A stretch of DNA of 42,315 nt from Brachybacterium squillarum M-6-3 (GCF_000225825.1 NZ_AGBX01000002.1:1-42315); one strand, 5' to 3'. Positions 22,241 to 30,584 are shown, counted from the first letter of the stretch. Translations and numbers: made by a program. Notes: generated from the sequence alone by a model not told the origin.

Positions 22241-23959
22241 ATGGCCCAGTACACAGGTGTTGCAGTCAGCCCCGGCCGTGTGGTCGGCACCATCCGCACG
22301 ATGGCGCCGCCGGTCACCGAGCCCTCCGCCTCCGAGGCCGTGCCGGAGGGTGTCGAGCCCGCCGTCGAGGCCGACCGCATCGAGAAGGCCGCCGAGGCGG
22401 TGCAGGCGCAGCTCACCCACCGCGCCCAGCACGCCACCGGCGAGGGCAAGGCGATCCTCGAGGCCACCTCGCAGATGGCCGCGGACCCCTCCCTGGCCAC
22501 CACCGCGAAGGGCCTCGTGCTCACCTCCGGCAAGTCCGCCGAGCGGGCCGTCTGGGAGGCCGGCGACAAGGTCGCCACCATGCTCGAGGGCCTCGGCGGC
22601 TACATGGCCGAGCGCGCCGCCGACGTGCGCGACGTCCGCGCCCGCATCGTCGCCGAACTGCGCGGGGAGCAGGCCCCCGGCATCCCCGACCTGGACGATC
22701 CCTTCATCCTCACCGCGATCGACCTGGCCCCCGCGGACACCGCCACCCTGGACCCGGCGAAGGTGCTGGCCCTGGTCACCTCCGACGGCGGCCCGCAGTC
22801 GCACACCGCGATCCTGGCCCGCCAGCTCGGCCTGCCCGCCATCGTCGCCGCCAAGGACATCCACGAGTTCGCCGACGGCACCGAGGTGTTCGTCGACGCC
22901 GGTTTCGGCACCGTCACCGACGAGGTCACCGAGGAGCACCACCGCTTCGCCGAGGCCTGGGCCGAGCTGCAGAAGAACCCCCTCACCTATGAGGGCGGGG
23001 GCGGCGTGCTCTCCGACGGCACCCGCGTGCAGCTGCTGGCCAACATCGGCAACGCGGCCGACGCCGCCAAGGCCGCCGCCGCGCACGCCGACGGGGTGGG
23101 CCTGTTCCGCACCGAGTTCCTCTTCCTGGACCGGGCCGACGAGCCCACCGTCGAGGAGCAGACCCAGGCCTACACCGAGGTGTTCGACCACTTCCCCGGC
23201 AAGAAGGTCGTGGTCCGCACCATCGACGCCGGCGCCGACAAGCCGCTGCCCTTCCTCACCGACGCGGAGGAGCCGAACCCCGCGCTGGGCGTGCGGGCCT
23301 ACCGCACCTCCTGGGAGAAGCGCTCGGTGCTGACCAACCAGCTCGACGCGATCGCCGCGGCCGGCAAGGACACCGAGGCGAAGCCCTGGGTGATGGCGCC
23401 GATGATCTCCACCACCGAGGACACCGAGGACTTCGTGGAGATGTGCCGCGAGCGCGGCCTGGACCCGGCCGGGATCATGGTGGAGACCCCCTCCGCCGCG
23501 ATCACCGCCGACCGTCAGCTCGCCGCCTGCGACTTCGCCTCGATCGGCACCAACGACCTCACCCAGTACACGATGGCCGCCGACCGCATGCTCGGCTCCC
23601 TCGCGCACCTCAACAACCCGTGGCAGCCGGCCGTGCTGGCACTGGTGCAGGCCACCTGCACCGGCGCGCGCACCGCGGGCGGCGACCCCGAGTCCTTCGG
23701 CGAGACGGCGAACAAGCCGGTGGGCGTGTGCGGCGAGGCCGCGGGCGATCCCGGCCTGGCCGTGGTGCTGGTGGGCCTGGGCGTGAACAGCCTGTCCATG
23801 ACCCCGCGCTCCCTGCCGGCCGTGGCGAAGGTGCTCTCCACCGTCACCATCGAGCAGGCCAAGGAGCTCGCAGCCAAGGCCGTTGCCGCCCCCTCCGCCG
23901 ACGCCGCCAAGAGTGCCGTGCGCGCCGGCCTGCCGGTGCTGGGCGAGCTGGGCCTCTGA
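22241..23959 (+). CDS. ptsI: PTS enzyme I (phosphoenolpyruvate-protein phosphotransferase)
   Basis: The 572-residue general PTS protein takes phosphate from PEP and passes it to HPr in the cytoplasm. The phosphorylated His188 lies in SDGGPQSHTAILARQLGLPA. The PEP-binding part includes GLFRTEFLFLDR (288-298), TIDAGADKP, GIMVETPSA, the GTNDLTQYTMA strand (437-446) and Cys497 in GVCGEAAGDP. The HPr-binding helical domain is inserted at about 25-145. Length matches bacterial EI. The start ATG 22241 has AGGAG 10-14 nt upstream. The gene is convergent with ptsH, not in the common ptsHI order, and a 17-bp hairpin separates them. Confidence 0.97.
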   Translation: MAQYTGVAVSPGRVVGTIRTMAPPVTEPSASEAVPEGVEPAVEADRIEKAAEAVQAQLTHRAQHATGEGKAILEATSQMAADPSLATTAKGLVLTSGKSAERAVWEAGDKVATMLEGLGGYMAERAADVRDVRARIVAELRGEQAPGIPDLDDPFILTAIDLAPADTATLDPAKVLALVTSDGGPQSHTAILARQLGLPAIVAAKDIHEFADGTEVFVDAGFGTVTDEVTEEHHRFAEAWAELQKNPLTYEGGGGVLSDGTRVQLLANIGNAADAAKAAAAHADGVGLFRTEFLFLDRADEPTVEEQTQAYTEVFDHFPGKKVVVRTIDAGADKPLPFLTDAEEPNPALGVRAYRTSWEKRSVLTNQLDAIAAAGKDTEAKPWVMAPMISTTEDTEDFVEMCRERGLDPAGIMVETPSAAITADRQLAACDFASIGTNDLTQYTMAADRMLGSLAHLNNPWQPAVLALVQATCTGARTAGGDPESFGETANKPVGVCGEAAGDPGLAVVLVGLGVNSLSMTPRSLPAVAKVLSTVTIEQAKELAAKAVAAPSADAAKSAVRAGLPVLGELGL

Positions 23960-23993
23960 CCCGTGCCTGGCCGGGATCACCGGCCCGGACAGA

Positions 23994-24031
23994 CAGGAGG
24001 GGCGGGGACCGCGTGGTCCCCGCCCCTCCTG
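23994..24031. terminator. Bidirectional 17-bp hairpin between ptsI and ptsH
   Basis: CAGGAGGGGCGGGGACC (23994-24010) pairs perfectly with GGTCCCCGCCCCTCCTG (24015-24031) around the loop GCGT. It lies 34 nt after ptsI and 28 nt after ptsH on the opposite strand. It has no U-tract. Confidence 0.8.
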
Positions 24032-24059
24032 GCGTGCCGGGCGCTGCCCGGCGGGTGGA

Positions 24060-24329
24060 TCACTCGGCGTCGAGGTCCTTCTCGAGCAGCTCGGCCAGGG
24101 CGTTGACCGACTCCTCGGCGCCCTCGCCCTCGGCGCGGAGGGTGACCTCGTCGCCGTTGCCGGCGCCCAGGGTCATCAGCATCAGCATGCTGGAGGCCTG
24201 CACCGGCGAGCCGCCGACCTTCTCGATGGTGACCTGGGCGGGCTGCTCGGCGGCGGCCTTGGAGAAGATGGTCGCCGGTCGGGCGTGCAGCCCGGACTTG
24301 CTGGCGATGGAAACGGTGCGCTCGGCCAT
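24060..24329 (-). CDS. ptsH: PTS phosphocarrier protein HPr
   Basis: An 89-residue protein with the phosphorylated His15 in SGLHARPAT and the regulatory-site region SPVQASSMLMLMTLG, where Ser46 is present. HPr carries phosphate from EI to the sugar-specific EIIA domains, here presumably that of MtlA. Whether Ser46 is phosphorylated is unknown, since no HPr kinase gene is in the window. The gene lies 146 nt behind mtlD on the same strand, but a strong hairpin separates them. TATCGT on the minus strand near 24412 may provide its own promoter. GAAAGG lies before the ATG. Confidence 0.96.
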   Translation of the reverse strand: MAERTVSIASKSGLHARPATIFSKAAAEQPAQVTIEKVGGSPVQASSMLMLMTLGAGNGDEVTLRAEGEGAEESVNALAELLEKDLDAE

Positions 24330-24349
24330 GAGTGTGCCTTTCGATCGGC

Positions 24350-24371
24350 GGCCACCGGATTCCCGGTGGCC
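24350..24371 (-). promoter_or_regulatory. Hairpin in the ptsH leader
   Basis: GGCCACCGG (24350-24358) and CCGGTGGCC (24363-24371) form a 9-bp stem with a 4-nt loop, 20 nt upstream of the ptsH ATG. Its position just before the ribosome-binding region would allow effects on translation or mRNA stability. Confidence 0.4.
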
Positions 24372-24429
24372 GGGGTGCGCGGGCGATCCCGCGACGGATG
24401 GGTCGTGGAGGACGATATCGGACCTGCCG

Positions 24430-24466
24430 CGCCGGCGGCGGGGACGATCGGTCCCCGGCGCCGGCG
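24430..24466 (-). terminator. Hairpin after mtlD
   Basis: CGCCGGCG (24430-24437) pairs with CGCCGGCG (24459-24466), and after one mismatch CGGGGAC (24439-24445) pairs with GTCCCCG (24451-24457) around a 5-nt loop. It begins 10 nt after the mtlD stop and separates the mannitol operon from ptsH. Confidence 0.65.
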
Positions 24467-24475
24467 GGCGTGATG

Positions 24476-25618
24476 TCAGAGCTGGGCCTGACGGGCGGCC
24501 ACGCGCTCGCGCACGGCCGCGAACAGCGGGTGCTCGGGCGCCAGGCCGGTGATCTCGGCGGTGGCGGACTCGGCGTCCTGGCTGCGCAGGATCTCCTGCA
24601 GGCGGGTGACCTCCTCGTCCCCCTGGGGGGTGAAGGCCAGGGCCGCCGCCAGGGAGTCCAGCAGGGCGGTGGTGGGCATGCCGCGCTCGGCCAGCTCGGC
24701 GGCCGGGGAGATGATGCGGTCGTTCCGCGACAGCTTGCGCATCACGGAACGGCCCACCCGCTCCACCGGGTCCGGCAGTGCCCGGTTCGCGAAGCGGCCC
24801 TGCACCTTCTGGGCGTAGGCCCGCTGCGTGTCCTCGGCGAAGCCGTACTTGGCCACCAGGAGGGCGGAGGTCTCGGCGAGCACGGCCTGCACGGCCTCGG
24901 AGACCTCCGGGTCGGCCACCGCATCGGCGATGGTCGCGTGGCCCGCGGCGAAGCCGTGCCACGCCGCCGTGGCGTGCCCGGTGTTCACCGTGAACAGCTT
25001 GCGCTCGATGTACGGGCCGAGCTCCTCCACCCAGGTGATGCCGGGGACGTCCGGCTCGTCCCCGGCGAAGGGGCCGCGCTCGACGGCCCACTCGTGGAAG
25101 TCCTCGACGGTGACGTCGAGGCCCGCTTCCGGGTCCTGCACCGGCACGATCCGGTCCACCGCGGTGTTCGCGAAGAACGCCTTGGCGTCGAGGTCGTCCC
25201 CGGTGTAGTTCTTCCGGATCTCCTCCTCCAGCAGGTCCGTCGCGTTGATCGCGTTCTCGCAGGCCATCACCGCGACCCGCGGGGCGTCCGCGGGCCGGGC
25301 GGCGATGCCGGCGGCGATCGAGGGGGCGACGAAGCGCAGGATGTGCGCGCCCACCGCGGTGGTCACCACGTCGGCCGAGGCGATCTCGGCGGTGAGGGTC
25401 TCCGGGTCCTCCGCCGAGTTCACGGCGGTGAAGCCGTCCACGACGGTTTCCGAGGGGTGCTGCCCCACGGTGCGCACGGTGTACGAATCGGCGGACTGCA
25501 GGGCCTCGATGAGCCCGGCGGCCACGTCCGCGAACACCAGCTCGTAGCCTGCCTCGTGCAGCAGCAGGCCCACGAAGCCGCGGCCGATGTTGCCCGCTCC
25601 GAAGTGGACGGCCTTCAT
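24476..25618 (-). CDS. mtlD: Mannitol-1-phosphate 5-dehydrogenase
   Basis: The 380-residue enzyme oxidises mannitol-1-phosphate to fructose-6-phosphate with NAD+. The NAD-binding motif HFGAGNIGRGFVG is at the N-terminus. The catalytic Lys207 lies in ERKLFTVNTGHATAAW, with ENAINATD and the conserved NTAVDRIVP segment in between. Length equals that of E. coli MtlD (about 382). It starts 7 nt after the mtlA stop, with AAGGAG before its ATG, so the two form an operon in which mannitol is imported, phosphorylated and oxidised. Confidence 0.97.
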   Translation of the reverse strand: MKAVHFGAGNIGRGFVGLLLHEAGYELVFADVAAGLIEALQSADSYTVRTVGQHPSETVVDGFTAVNSAEDPETLTAEIASADVVTTAVGAHILRFVAPSIAAGIAARPADAPRVAVMACENAINATDLLEEEIRKNYTGDDLDAKAFFANTAVDRIVPVQDPEAGLDVTVEDFHEWAVERGPFAGDEPDVPGITWVEELGPYIERKLFTVNTGHATAAWHGFAAGHATIADAVADPEVSEAVQAVLAETSALLVAKYGFAEDTQRAYAQKVQGRFANRALPDPVERVGRSVMRKLSRNDRIISPAAELAERGMPTTALLDSLAAALAFTPQGDEEVTRLQEILRSQDAESATAEITGLAPEHPLFAAVRERVAARQAQL

Positions 25619-25625
25619 CAGGGGA

Positions 25626-27749
25626 TCACTCCTTCTCGTCGCCGAAGATCTCGAGGATCTCGTCCGCGCTGGAGGCGTTCTCCAGGCGCGCCACCTGGGC
25701 CGGGTCCGAGAAGGTCATGGCGACCTTCTGCAGCAGCTCCAGGTGCTCGTTGCCCACGCCGGCGATGCCCACCACGAAGGTGACGGGGTTGCCGTTCCAG
25801 TCGATGCCGCCCGGGTAGCGGGTGAAGGTCATGCCCGAGCGGGCGATGGACTCCTTCGCCTCGTTGGTGCCGTGGGGGATGGCCAGGCCGTTGCCCATGA
25901 AGGTGGACACCGAGGCCTCGCGGTCGTGCATGGCCTCCACGTAGCCCTGGTCGACCGCGCCGGCGGCGACCAGCAGCGCGCCGGCCTCGTCGATCGCAGC
26001 GTCCGCGCTGGTGGCGGTGCCGGACAGGACGATGCTGTCGCGGGACAGGATCTCCGCGGTACCGGACTGGCCGCTGTCAGCGGTGTCGTCGGTGTCCGCC
26101 GGGGCTGCGGCACGACGGCCGTGGCCCGCGGCGGGCTCGGAGGACCCTGCCGCGGCGGCGCCCCCGGCGGCAGCGGCAGGCGCCGCCTCGGAGCCGCCGT
26201 TGTTGCGGCGCTCGACCATCTGCACGACCTCGTCGTAGCGCGGCGAGTTCATGAACTGGTCGACGCTGACGTGGACGGCGGAGCCGGTGCGCTGTCGGGC
26301 GCGGTCCGTGAGCTCCTTCTGGGTGACCACGACGTCCCACTCGTCGGTGAGGTTCGAGATGGCCTTGTTGGTGACCTCGATGTCGTCGAAGCCGGCGGCG
26401 CGGACCTTCTTGCGAAGCACGGTGGCGCCCATCGCGGAGGAGCCCATGCCGGCGTCACAGGCGAAGACGATCTTGGAGATCGGGCCGGTGTGGCCGGAGT
26501 CGTCGATGCCCTCGGCCGCGGCGGCGCCCGCGGCGCCACCCGTCAGGGCGCCGGAGACGGAGGACTTCTTGCCCTTCATCTGCTCCATCTTGGCGGTGGC
26601 GGCGGCGATGTCGCCGTCGTCCTGCTTGCCGATGCGCAGGAACAGCGCGGCGAGCAGGAAGCTGACGGCGGCGGCGCCGGTGACCGCGAGGGCGATGCCG
26701 AGGTAGGAGTCCCGCGCGGCCACGGCGAAGATCGCGAGGATGGAGCCGGGGGCGGCCGCGGAGACCAGGCCGGTGTCGAAGACCATGTTGATCGCCACGC
26801 CGGTCATGCCGCCGCCGATGGCCGCGAGGATGAGGATCGGCTTCATGAGCACGTACGGGAAGTAGATCTCGTGGATGCCGCCGAAGAAGTGGATGATCGC
26901 GGCGCCCGGGGCGGAGGCCTTCGCAGCCCCCCGACCGAAGAACGCGTAGGCGAGCAGGATGCCGAGGCCCGGGCCGGGGTTGGCCTCGAGCAGGAACAGG
27001 ATCGACTTCCCCTCCGCGTCCGCCTGGGCGATGCCGAGCGGGGTGAGCACGCCGTGGTTGATGGCGTTGTTCAGGAAGAACACCTTGGCGGGCTCGATGA
27101 GGATCGAGACCAGGGGCAGGAGGTTCTGCTCCACCAGGAGGTCGACGCCGTTGGCCAGCAACGACATGAAACCGTTCACCAGCGGCGCGAGGCCGAAGAA
27201 GCCGGCGGCCAGGGCCACGAAGCCGAAGATGCCGGCCGAGAACATGTTCACGAGCATCTCGAAGCCCGCGGGGATGTGGTCCCGCCACAGGGCGTCGAGC
27301 TTCTTCATGCACCAGGCGGCGAGCGGTGCCATGATCATCGCGCCGATGAACATGTGGACCTGCGGCAGGCCCGAGAAGGTCGAGGAGTCGTTGCCCGCCT
27401 CGATCCACTCCTGAAGCGCAGGTGCGTTCTCCTGCGCGACCAGCCAGTCAGAGCCCGCGATGACGCCCATGGTGGCGACGACACCGACCACGGCGCCGCG
27501 CGCCTCGTAGACCATCCGGCCGCCGGTGTTCGCGATGAGCAACGGCAGCAGGTAGTGGATCATCGGGCCGACAGCGCTGGCGAGCTGTTCGTTCGGGGTC
27601 CACCCCTTCTCGATGAAGAAGGCGGTGAGGATGCCCCAGGCGATCAGGGCGGGAATGTTCGGCATCACCATGTTGGACAGGGAAGTGCCGACCTTCTGCA
27701 GCGCCACCCGCGGGTTGAACCCGCTCGGCGCGTCGGTCGTCGTGGTCAT
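25626..27749 (-). CDS. mtlA: PTS mannitol-specific transporter EIICBA
   Basis: A 707-residue three-domain transporter. EIIC (about 12-375) has eight or so membrane helices and the GGIHE motif at 290-294. EIIB (about 423-515) carries the phosphorylated Cys431 in IVFACDAGMGSS. An Ala/Gly-rich linker (520-560) leads to EIIA (about 564-707) with His626 in GNGLAIPHGTNEAKES. Phosphate moves from HPr to His626, Cys431 and then to mannitol during uptake. The fused C-B-A order matches E. coli MtlA. The start is ATG 27749, with GAGGA upstream. The leader is about 130 nt long if TACACT (minus strand, 27883-27888) is the -10 box. No MtlR regulator is seen nearby. Confidence 0.96.
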   Translation of the reverse strand: MTTTTDAPSGFNPRVALQKVGTSLSNMVMPNIPALIAWGILTAFFIEKGWTPNEQLASAVGPMIHYLLPLLIANTGGRMVYEARGAVVGVVATMGVIAGSDWLVAQENAPALQEWIEAGNDSSTFSGLPQVHMFIGAMIMAPLAAWCMKKLDALWRDHIPAGFEMLVNMFSAGIFGFVALAAGFFGLAPLVNGFMSLLANGVDLLVEQNLLPLVSILIEPAKVFFLNNAINHGVLTPLGIAQADAEGKSILFLLEANPGPGLGILLAYAFFGRGAAKASAPGAAIIHFFGGIHEIYFPYVLMKPILILAAIGGGMTGVAINMVFDTGLVSAAAPGSILAIFAVAARDSYLGIALAVTGAAAVSFLLAALFLRIGKQDDGDIAAATAKMEQMKGKKSSVSGALTGGAAGAAAAEGIDDSGHTGPISKIVFACDAGMGSSAMGATVLRKKVRAAGFDDIEVTNKAISNLTDEWDVVVTQKELTDRARQRTGSAVHVSVDQFMNSPRYDEVVQMVERRNNGGSEAAPAAAAGGAAAAGSSEPAAGHGRRAAAPADTDDTADSGQSGTAEILSRDSIVLSGTATSADAAIDEAGALLVAAGAVDQGYVEAMHDREASVSTFMGNGLAIPHGTNEAKESIARSGMTFTRYPGGIDWNGNPVTFVVGIAGVGNEHLELLQKVAMTFSDPAQVARLENASSADEILEIFGDEKE

Positions 27750-27825
27750 GTGGTGTCCTCGTTGACGGCGGGGATCAGGGGCCCCGGGACGTTGCACGGG
27801 CGCACCGGGCGGCGCGCTGCGAACG

Positions 27826-27888
27826 CACGGGGGCGCTCGGAGGGGAGAGCCCGGGAGGAGGAGATCCCCCGTGGGTGAGGACAGTGTA
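27826..27888 (-). promoter_or_regulatory. Putative mtlA promoter and leader inverted repeat
   Basis: On the minus strand TACACT (plus-strand bases 27883-27888) can serve as -10 box. Just downstream CACGGGGG and CCCCCGTG (plus-strand 27826-27833 and 27866-27873) are complementary and could fold the leader. No cre-like site is evident. Confidence 0.35.
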
Positions 27889-27943
27889 AATCCACAGGGA
27901 GGGCGCTATGTCCACCTCTGCACCGGTGGGACGCCCGCGTCGC

Positions 27944-28255
27944 TCAGAGTTCGCCCTGCGCCTTGGTGCCGGCGGGGATCGCGGTCATCCGGGTGACCTC
28001 CACGGGGGAGGCGAGCAGCCCGTCGATGTCGGCGTTGAGGATCTTCACGGCCTCGCCGCCGCCGTGCAGGTCGAGGTCCTCCACGCGGGTCCACTTCTCG
28101 ATCATGGTGATGGTGCCGTCCTCGGCGTCGTGGATGGCGTAGAGCTCGCAGCCGGGCTCCTCGTGCACGGCAGCGATGCCGCGGTGCATGGCGGCGGCCA
28201 GCTCCTCCTTCTTCCCCTCGGCGGGACGGAACACGGCGGTGACGATGACGCTCAT
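27944..28255 (-). CDS. Antibiotic biosynthesis monooxygenase (ABM) domain protein
   Basis: A 103-residue single-domain protein with the ABM ferredoxin-like fold. It begins MSVIVTAVFRPAEGKKEELAAAM, followed by HEEPGCELYAIHDAEDGTITMIEKW, the usual strand-turn-strand with a conserved Glu-Lys-Trp, and a closing helix with LNADIDGLL. Members are small dimeric oxygenases of quinones or putative stress proteins, and the substrate is unknown. AGGAGG is placed 5-10 nt before its ATG. AACGTA at 28291-28296 (TACGTT on the minus strand) is a possible -10 box. It is divergent from the alcohol dehydrogenase, which may share its regulation. Confidence 0.85.
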   Translation of the reverse strand: MSVIVTAVFRPAEGKKEELAAAMHRGIAAVHEEPGCELYAIHDAEDGTITMIEKWTRVEDLDLHGGGEAVKILNADIDGLLASPVEVTRMTAIPAGTKAQGEL

Positions 28256-28409
28256 GGGGCCTCCTGGCTCGTCGGTCTCGGCGGTCCGTGGAACGTATCA
28301 GTCGCCCCCGACGCACCGGCACCCCCGTCCGCCGGTCATCGGGGCGGTCCCGCGAGCCGTGCACCGACAGTCCCTGGCTCCGTCCGGGTCGGGCCGTCAG
28401 GATGGGGGA

Positions 28410-28430
28410 GCGGTCGGGCCTCACGACCGC
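28410..28430. promoter_or_regulatory. Inverted repeat in front of the alcohol dehydrogenase gene
   Basis: GCGGTCG (28410-28416) and CGACCGC (28424-28430) flank a 7-nt centre, 27 nt upstream of the ATG. CAGGAT at 28398-28403 could be a -10 box, in which case the repeat starts at the transcription start. A possible operator. Confidence 0.35.
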
Positions 28431-28456
28431 ACCCCACCCCCAGAAGGAGCCCCCTC

Positions 28457-29470
28457 ATGCGAGGAGCCGTCATCCACGCCGCCCACGACGTCCGCGTCGA
28501 GGACCGGGAGAAGCCCACCATCCTCGAGCCCACCGACGCCGTGGTCCGCACCGTCGCCGCCTGCGTCTGCGGCTCGGACCTCTGGCGCTACCGCGGCATC
28601 TCCGCCGTCGCCGAGCCCACCCCGATCGGCCACGAGTTCGTGGGTGTGGTCGAGGAGGTCGGGGACGCGGTCACCACCGTGCGTCCCGGCCAGTTCGTCG
28701 TCGGCGGCTTCAAGTACTCCGACAACACCTGCGCCGTGTGCCGGGTCGGTCAGCAGGCCAACTGCGAGCACGGCGGCGGCTACGACGGCTGTCAGGCCGA
28801 GTACATCCGCATCCCGCAGGCCGACGGCACCCTGCTCGCCACCCCCGAACAGCCCGCCGAGGACCTCATCCCCAGCCTGCTCGCCCTCTCCGACGTGATG
28901 GGCACCGGCTGGCACGCCGCCGTCTCCGCCGAGGTGCGTGAGGGCGGCACCGTGGTCGTCGTCGGCGACGGTGCCGTGGGGCTGTGCGGCGTGCTCGCCG
29001 CGAAGGTGATGGGCGCCGAGCGGGTCATCGCGATGAGCCGCCACGCCGACCGCCAGGAGATCGCCCGGGCCTTCGGCGCCACCGACATCATCGCCGAGCG
29101 CGGCGAGGAGGGCATCGCGGCCGTGCGCGCCCTGACCGACGGGATCGGTGCCTACTCGGTGCTGGAGTGCGTGGGCACCCAGGACTCCGTGGACCAGGCG
29201 CTGCAGTGCGCCCGCCCCGGCGGGATGGTCGGCTGGGTGGGCGTGCCCCACGCCGAGCTCGACCAGCGCCACATGTTCTGGCGCAACGTCGGCCTGCGCG
29301 GCGGCGTGGCCCCGGTGAGGGAGTACCTGCCGCGCCTGCTGGAGCTGGTGCTCGCCCGCGAGATCGAGCCCGGCAAGGTGTTCGACCTGGAGCTGCCGCT
29401 GGAGGAGGCCGCCGAGGGCTACGCCGCCATGGACGAGCGCCGCGCCATCAAGTCGCTGCTGCGTCCCTGA
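28457..29470 (+). CDS. Zinc-dependent alcohol dehydrogenase family protein
   Basis: A 337-residue medium-chain dehydrogenase. Catalytic-zinc residues are Cys38 in CVCGSDLW and His59-Glu60 in PIGHEFVG. A structural-zinc-like cluster follows with Cys92, Cys95 and Cys103, and the fourth ligand is probably an Asp in YSDNTC, as I recall for this subgroup. The cofactor fold starts VVVVGDGAVGLCGVLAAKVMGA. The substrate is unknown, although the group includes threonine, glutathione-independent aldehyde and sugar alcohol dehydrogenases. AGAAGGAG precedes the ATG. The closeness to the ABM gene on the other strand and to the mannitol operon may be incidental. Confidence 0.93.
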   Translation: MRGAVIHAAHDVRVEDREKPTILEPTDAVVRTVAACVCGSDLWRYRGISAVAEPTPIGHEFVGVVEEVGDAVTTVRPGQFVVGGFKYSDNTCAVCRVGQQANCEHGGGYDGCQAEYIRIPQADGTLLATPEQPAEDLIPSLLALSDVMGTGWHAAVSAEVREGGTVVVVGDGAVGLCGVLAAKVMGAERVIAMSRHADRQEIARAFGATDIIAERGEEGIAAVRALTDGIGAYSVLECVGTQDSVDQALQCARPGGMVGWVGVPHAELDQRHMFWRNVGLRGGVAPVREYLPRLLELVLAREIEPGKVFDLELPLEEAAEGYAAMDERRAIKSLLRP

Positions 29471-29479
29471 GGACGCTTC

Positions 29480-29518
29480 CGAGGGGCCCGCTCACGAGGA
29501 GCCGTGGCGGACCCCTCG
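29480..29518. terminator. Convergent hairpin between the dehydrogenase and DUF998 genes
   Basis: CGAGGGG (29480-29486) pairs with CCCCTCG (29512-29518), after a mismatch CCGC (29488-29491) pairs with GCGG (29507-29510), and CACG/CGTG close the inside. The structure includes the end of the DUF998 coding region. Confidence 0.5.
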
Positions 29519-30154
29519 CCATCCCAGCGCGCCGAGGGCGAGCAGCGGCACCCACACCGCGATCCGCTCCAGCAGGCCCATCACGCCGAGGCCGTCCAGC
29601 ACCAGCAGCATCGCCACCGCGGCCAGGGTCGGCAGGGCCCCGAGCAGCCAGCACAGCCGGCGCCGGCCGCGCGAGGGCTGTCGGGACCACCAGCAGGCGA
29701 GGGCCAGGGCGGCCGCAGCCGGGCCCAGCAGGATCGCGGGCAGCGACACCAGGGAGTGCCAGGCCAGGTCCACGTCCAGCGGGATCAGCCCGCATGCCAC
29801 CGTGCTCACCCCCATGACCACCAGCAGCGTCACCGCGGCGGCACGCGCCGGGCGGCCGGCAGGGCTGGGCATGCGTGCCAGGCCGAGCGCAGCGACCACC
29901 AGCGCGATCCCCGCCAGCACCCACGAGCCGTTCAGCACCACGTGCAGCGGCGAGCAGACCTCGACCGGCCCCGAGGGATAGCCGATCGCGGTGCAGCTGC
30001 GCGCCCCGAGGTCGCTGATCGTCTGCGCCACGGGATCGTAGGGCGCGCGGGAGGCCGCCATCGCGAGCAGCTCCGCGGGCAGGGCGAGAGCCTGGACGAG
30101 GAGCGCGATGGCGGCGACACGGGGCGCGGTGGCGGGGCCGGGGGACGAGGACAT
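29492..30154 (-). CDS. DUF998 family membrane protein
   Basis: A 220-residue protein with about six membrane helices. It begins with VAAIALLVQALALPAELLAM, followed by ASRAPYDPVAQTISDLGA, the conserved outer segment of DUF998 (PYDPVxxTISDLG), and VACGLIPLDVDLAWHSL, in which the short polar turn and His are typical. The function of the family is unknown. AAGACT on the minus strand (plus-strand bases 30161-30166) with a 6-nt spacer before the ATG indicates a leaderless start. The end of the gene overlaps a convergent hairpin. Confidence 0.88.
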   Translation of the reverse strand: MSSSPGPATAPRVAAIALLVQALALPAELLAMAASRAPYDPVAQTISDLGARSCTAIGYPSGPVEVCSPLHVVLNGSWVLAGIALVVAALGLARMPSPAGRPARAAAVTLLVVMGVSTVACGLIPLDVDLAWHSLVSLPAILLGPAAAALALACWWSRQPSRGRRRLCWLLGALPTLAAVAMLLVLDGLGVMGLLERIAVWVPLLALGALGWRGVRHGSS

Positions 30155-30252
30155 GCCCTCAGTCTTCCGCGCCCCGGGCGACGACGGCAGGCCACGGGCC
30201 GGATCTCCTCCGAAAGGACGAGATGTCGGACCCCCGCGGCACGCTGGGGGAC

Positions 30253-30455
30253 ATGACCGACAGCACCGACCGGAGCTACCGGTGGTCGCCTACCTGCTCG
30301 AGCACAACCACGCCTCGCGCCGGGTGGCGAAGAAGGTGGGGCTCGAGCTGCGGCTGCGCGGCCCCGACGCCGGCCATCCCGATCCCGCCACGATCCGGCT
30401 GGTCCTCGCCGATCGACCCTTGTCCCCGGGGCAGCAGGAGGCCGTGATGCACTGA
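30253..30455 (+). pseudogene. Decayed GNAT acetyltransferase gene (5' stub fused out of frame to the C-terminal end)
   Basis: CACGCT (30240-30245), a 7-nt spacer and an ATG at 30253 make an intact leaderless start. It encodes about ten residues (MTDSTDRSYR) before the frame runs into nonsense-like sequence. In the next frame, from about 30290 to the TGA at 30453-30455, the residues VAYLLEHNHASRRVAKKVGL and LVLADRPLSP match the C-terminal end of GNAT acetyltransferases, where Asn-His-Ala-Ser-Arg-Arg forms part of the acetyl-CoA helix. The middle, some 300-400 bases including the catalytic core, appears deleted. The remnant cannot make an active enzyme. Confidence 0.65.
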
Positions 30456-30552
30456 GACAGGATGCCGAGGCCGGGAGGGGGCCGCGGAGACGTGCCCGGC
30501 CGTGTGCAGACGGTGAAGACACCGCGAGGGTTCGCGGGGGAGCCGCCCGCCA

Positions 30553-30584
30553 GGGGTGCACCCCGTCCCGCCGCGGGGCAGGCT
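30553..30584 (+). promoter_or_regulatory. Putative promoter with a 12-bp palindrome
   Basis: The palindrome GGGGTGCACCCC (30553-30564) sits where a -35 box would be expected for CAGGCT (30579-30584). Transcription would start about 28 nt before the GTG of the next gene. The palindrome may be an operator. Confidence 0.35.

Noticed and set aside
18625..22992. Very long plus-strand open frame opposite the GH92 gene
   Set aside because: Translation is His/Gly/Arg/Val-rich without domains, the signature of an antisense frame in GC-rich DNA. The GH92 motifs are on the other strand.
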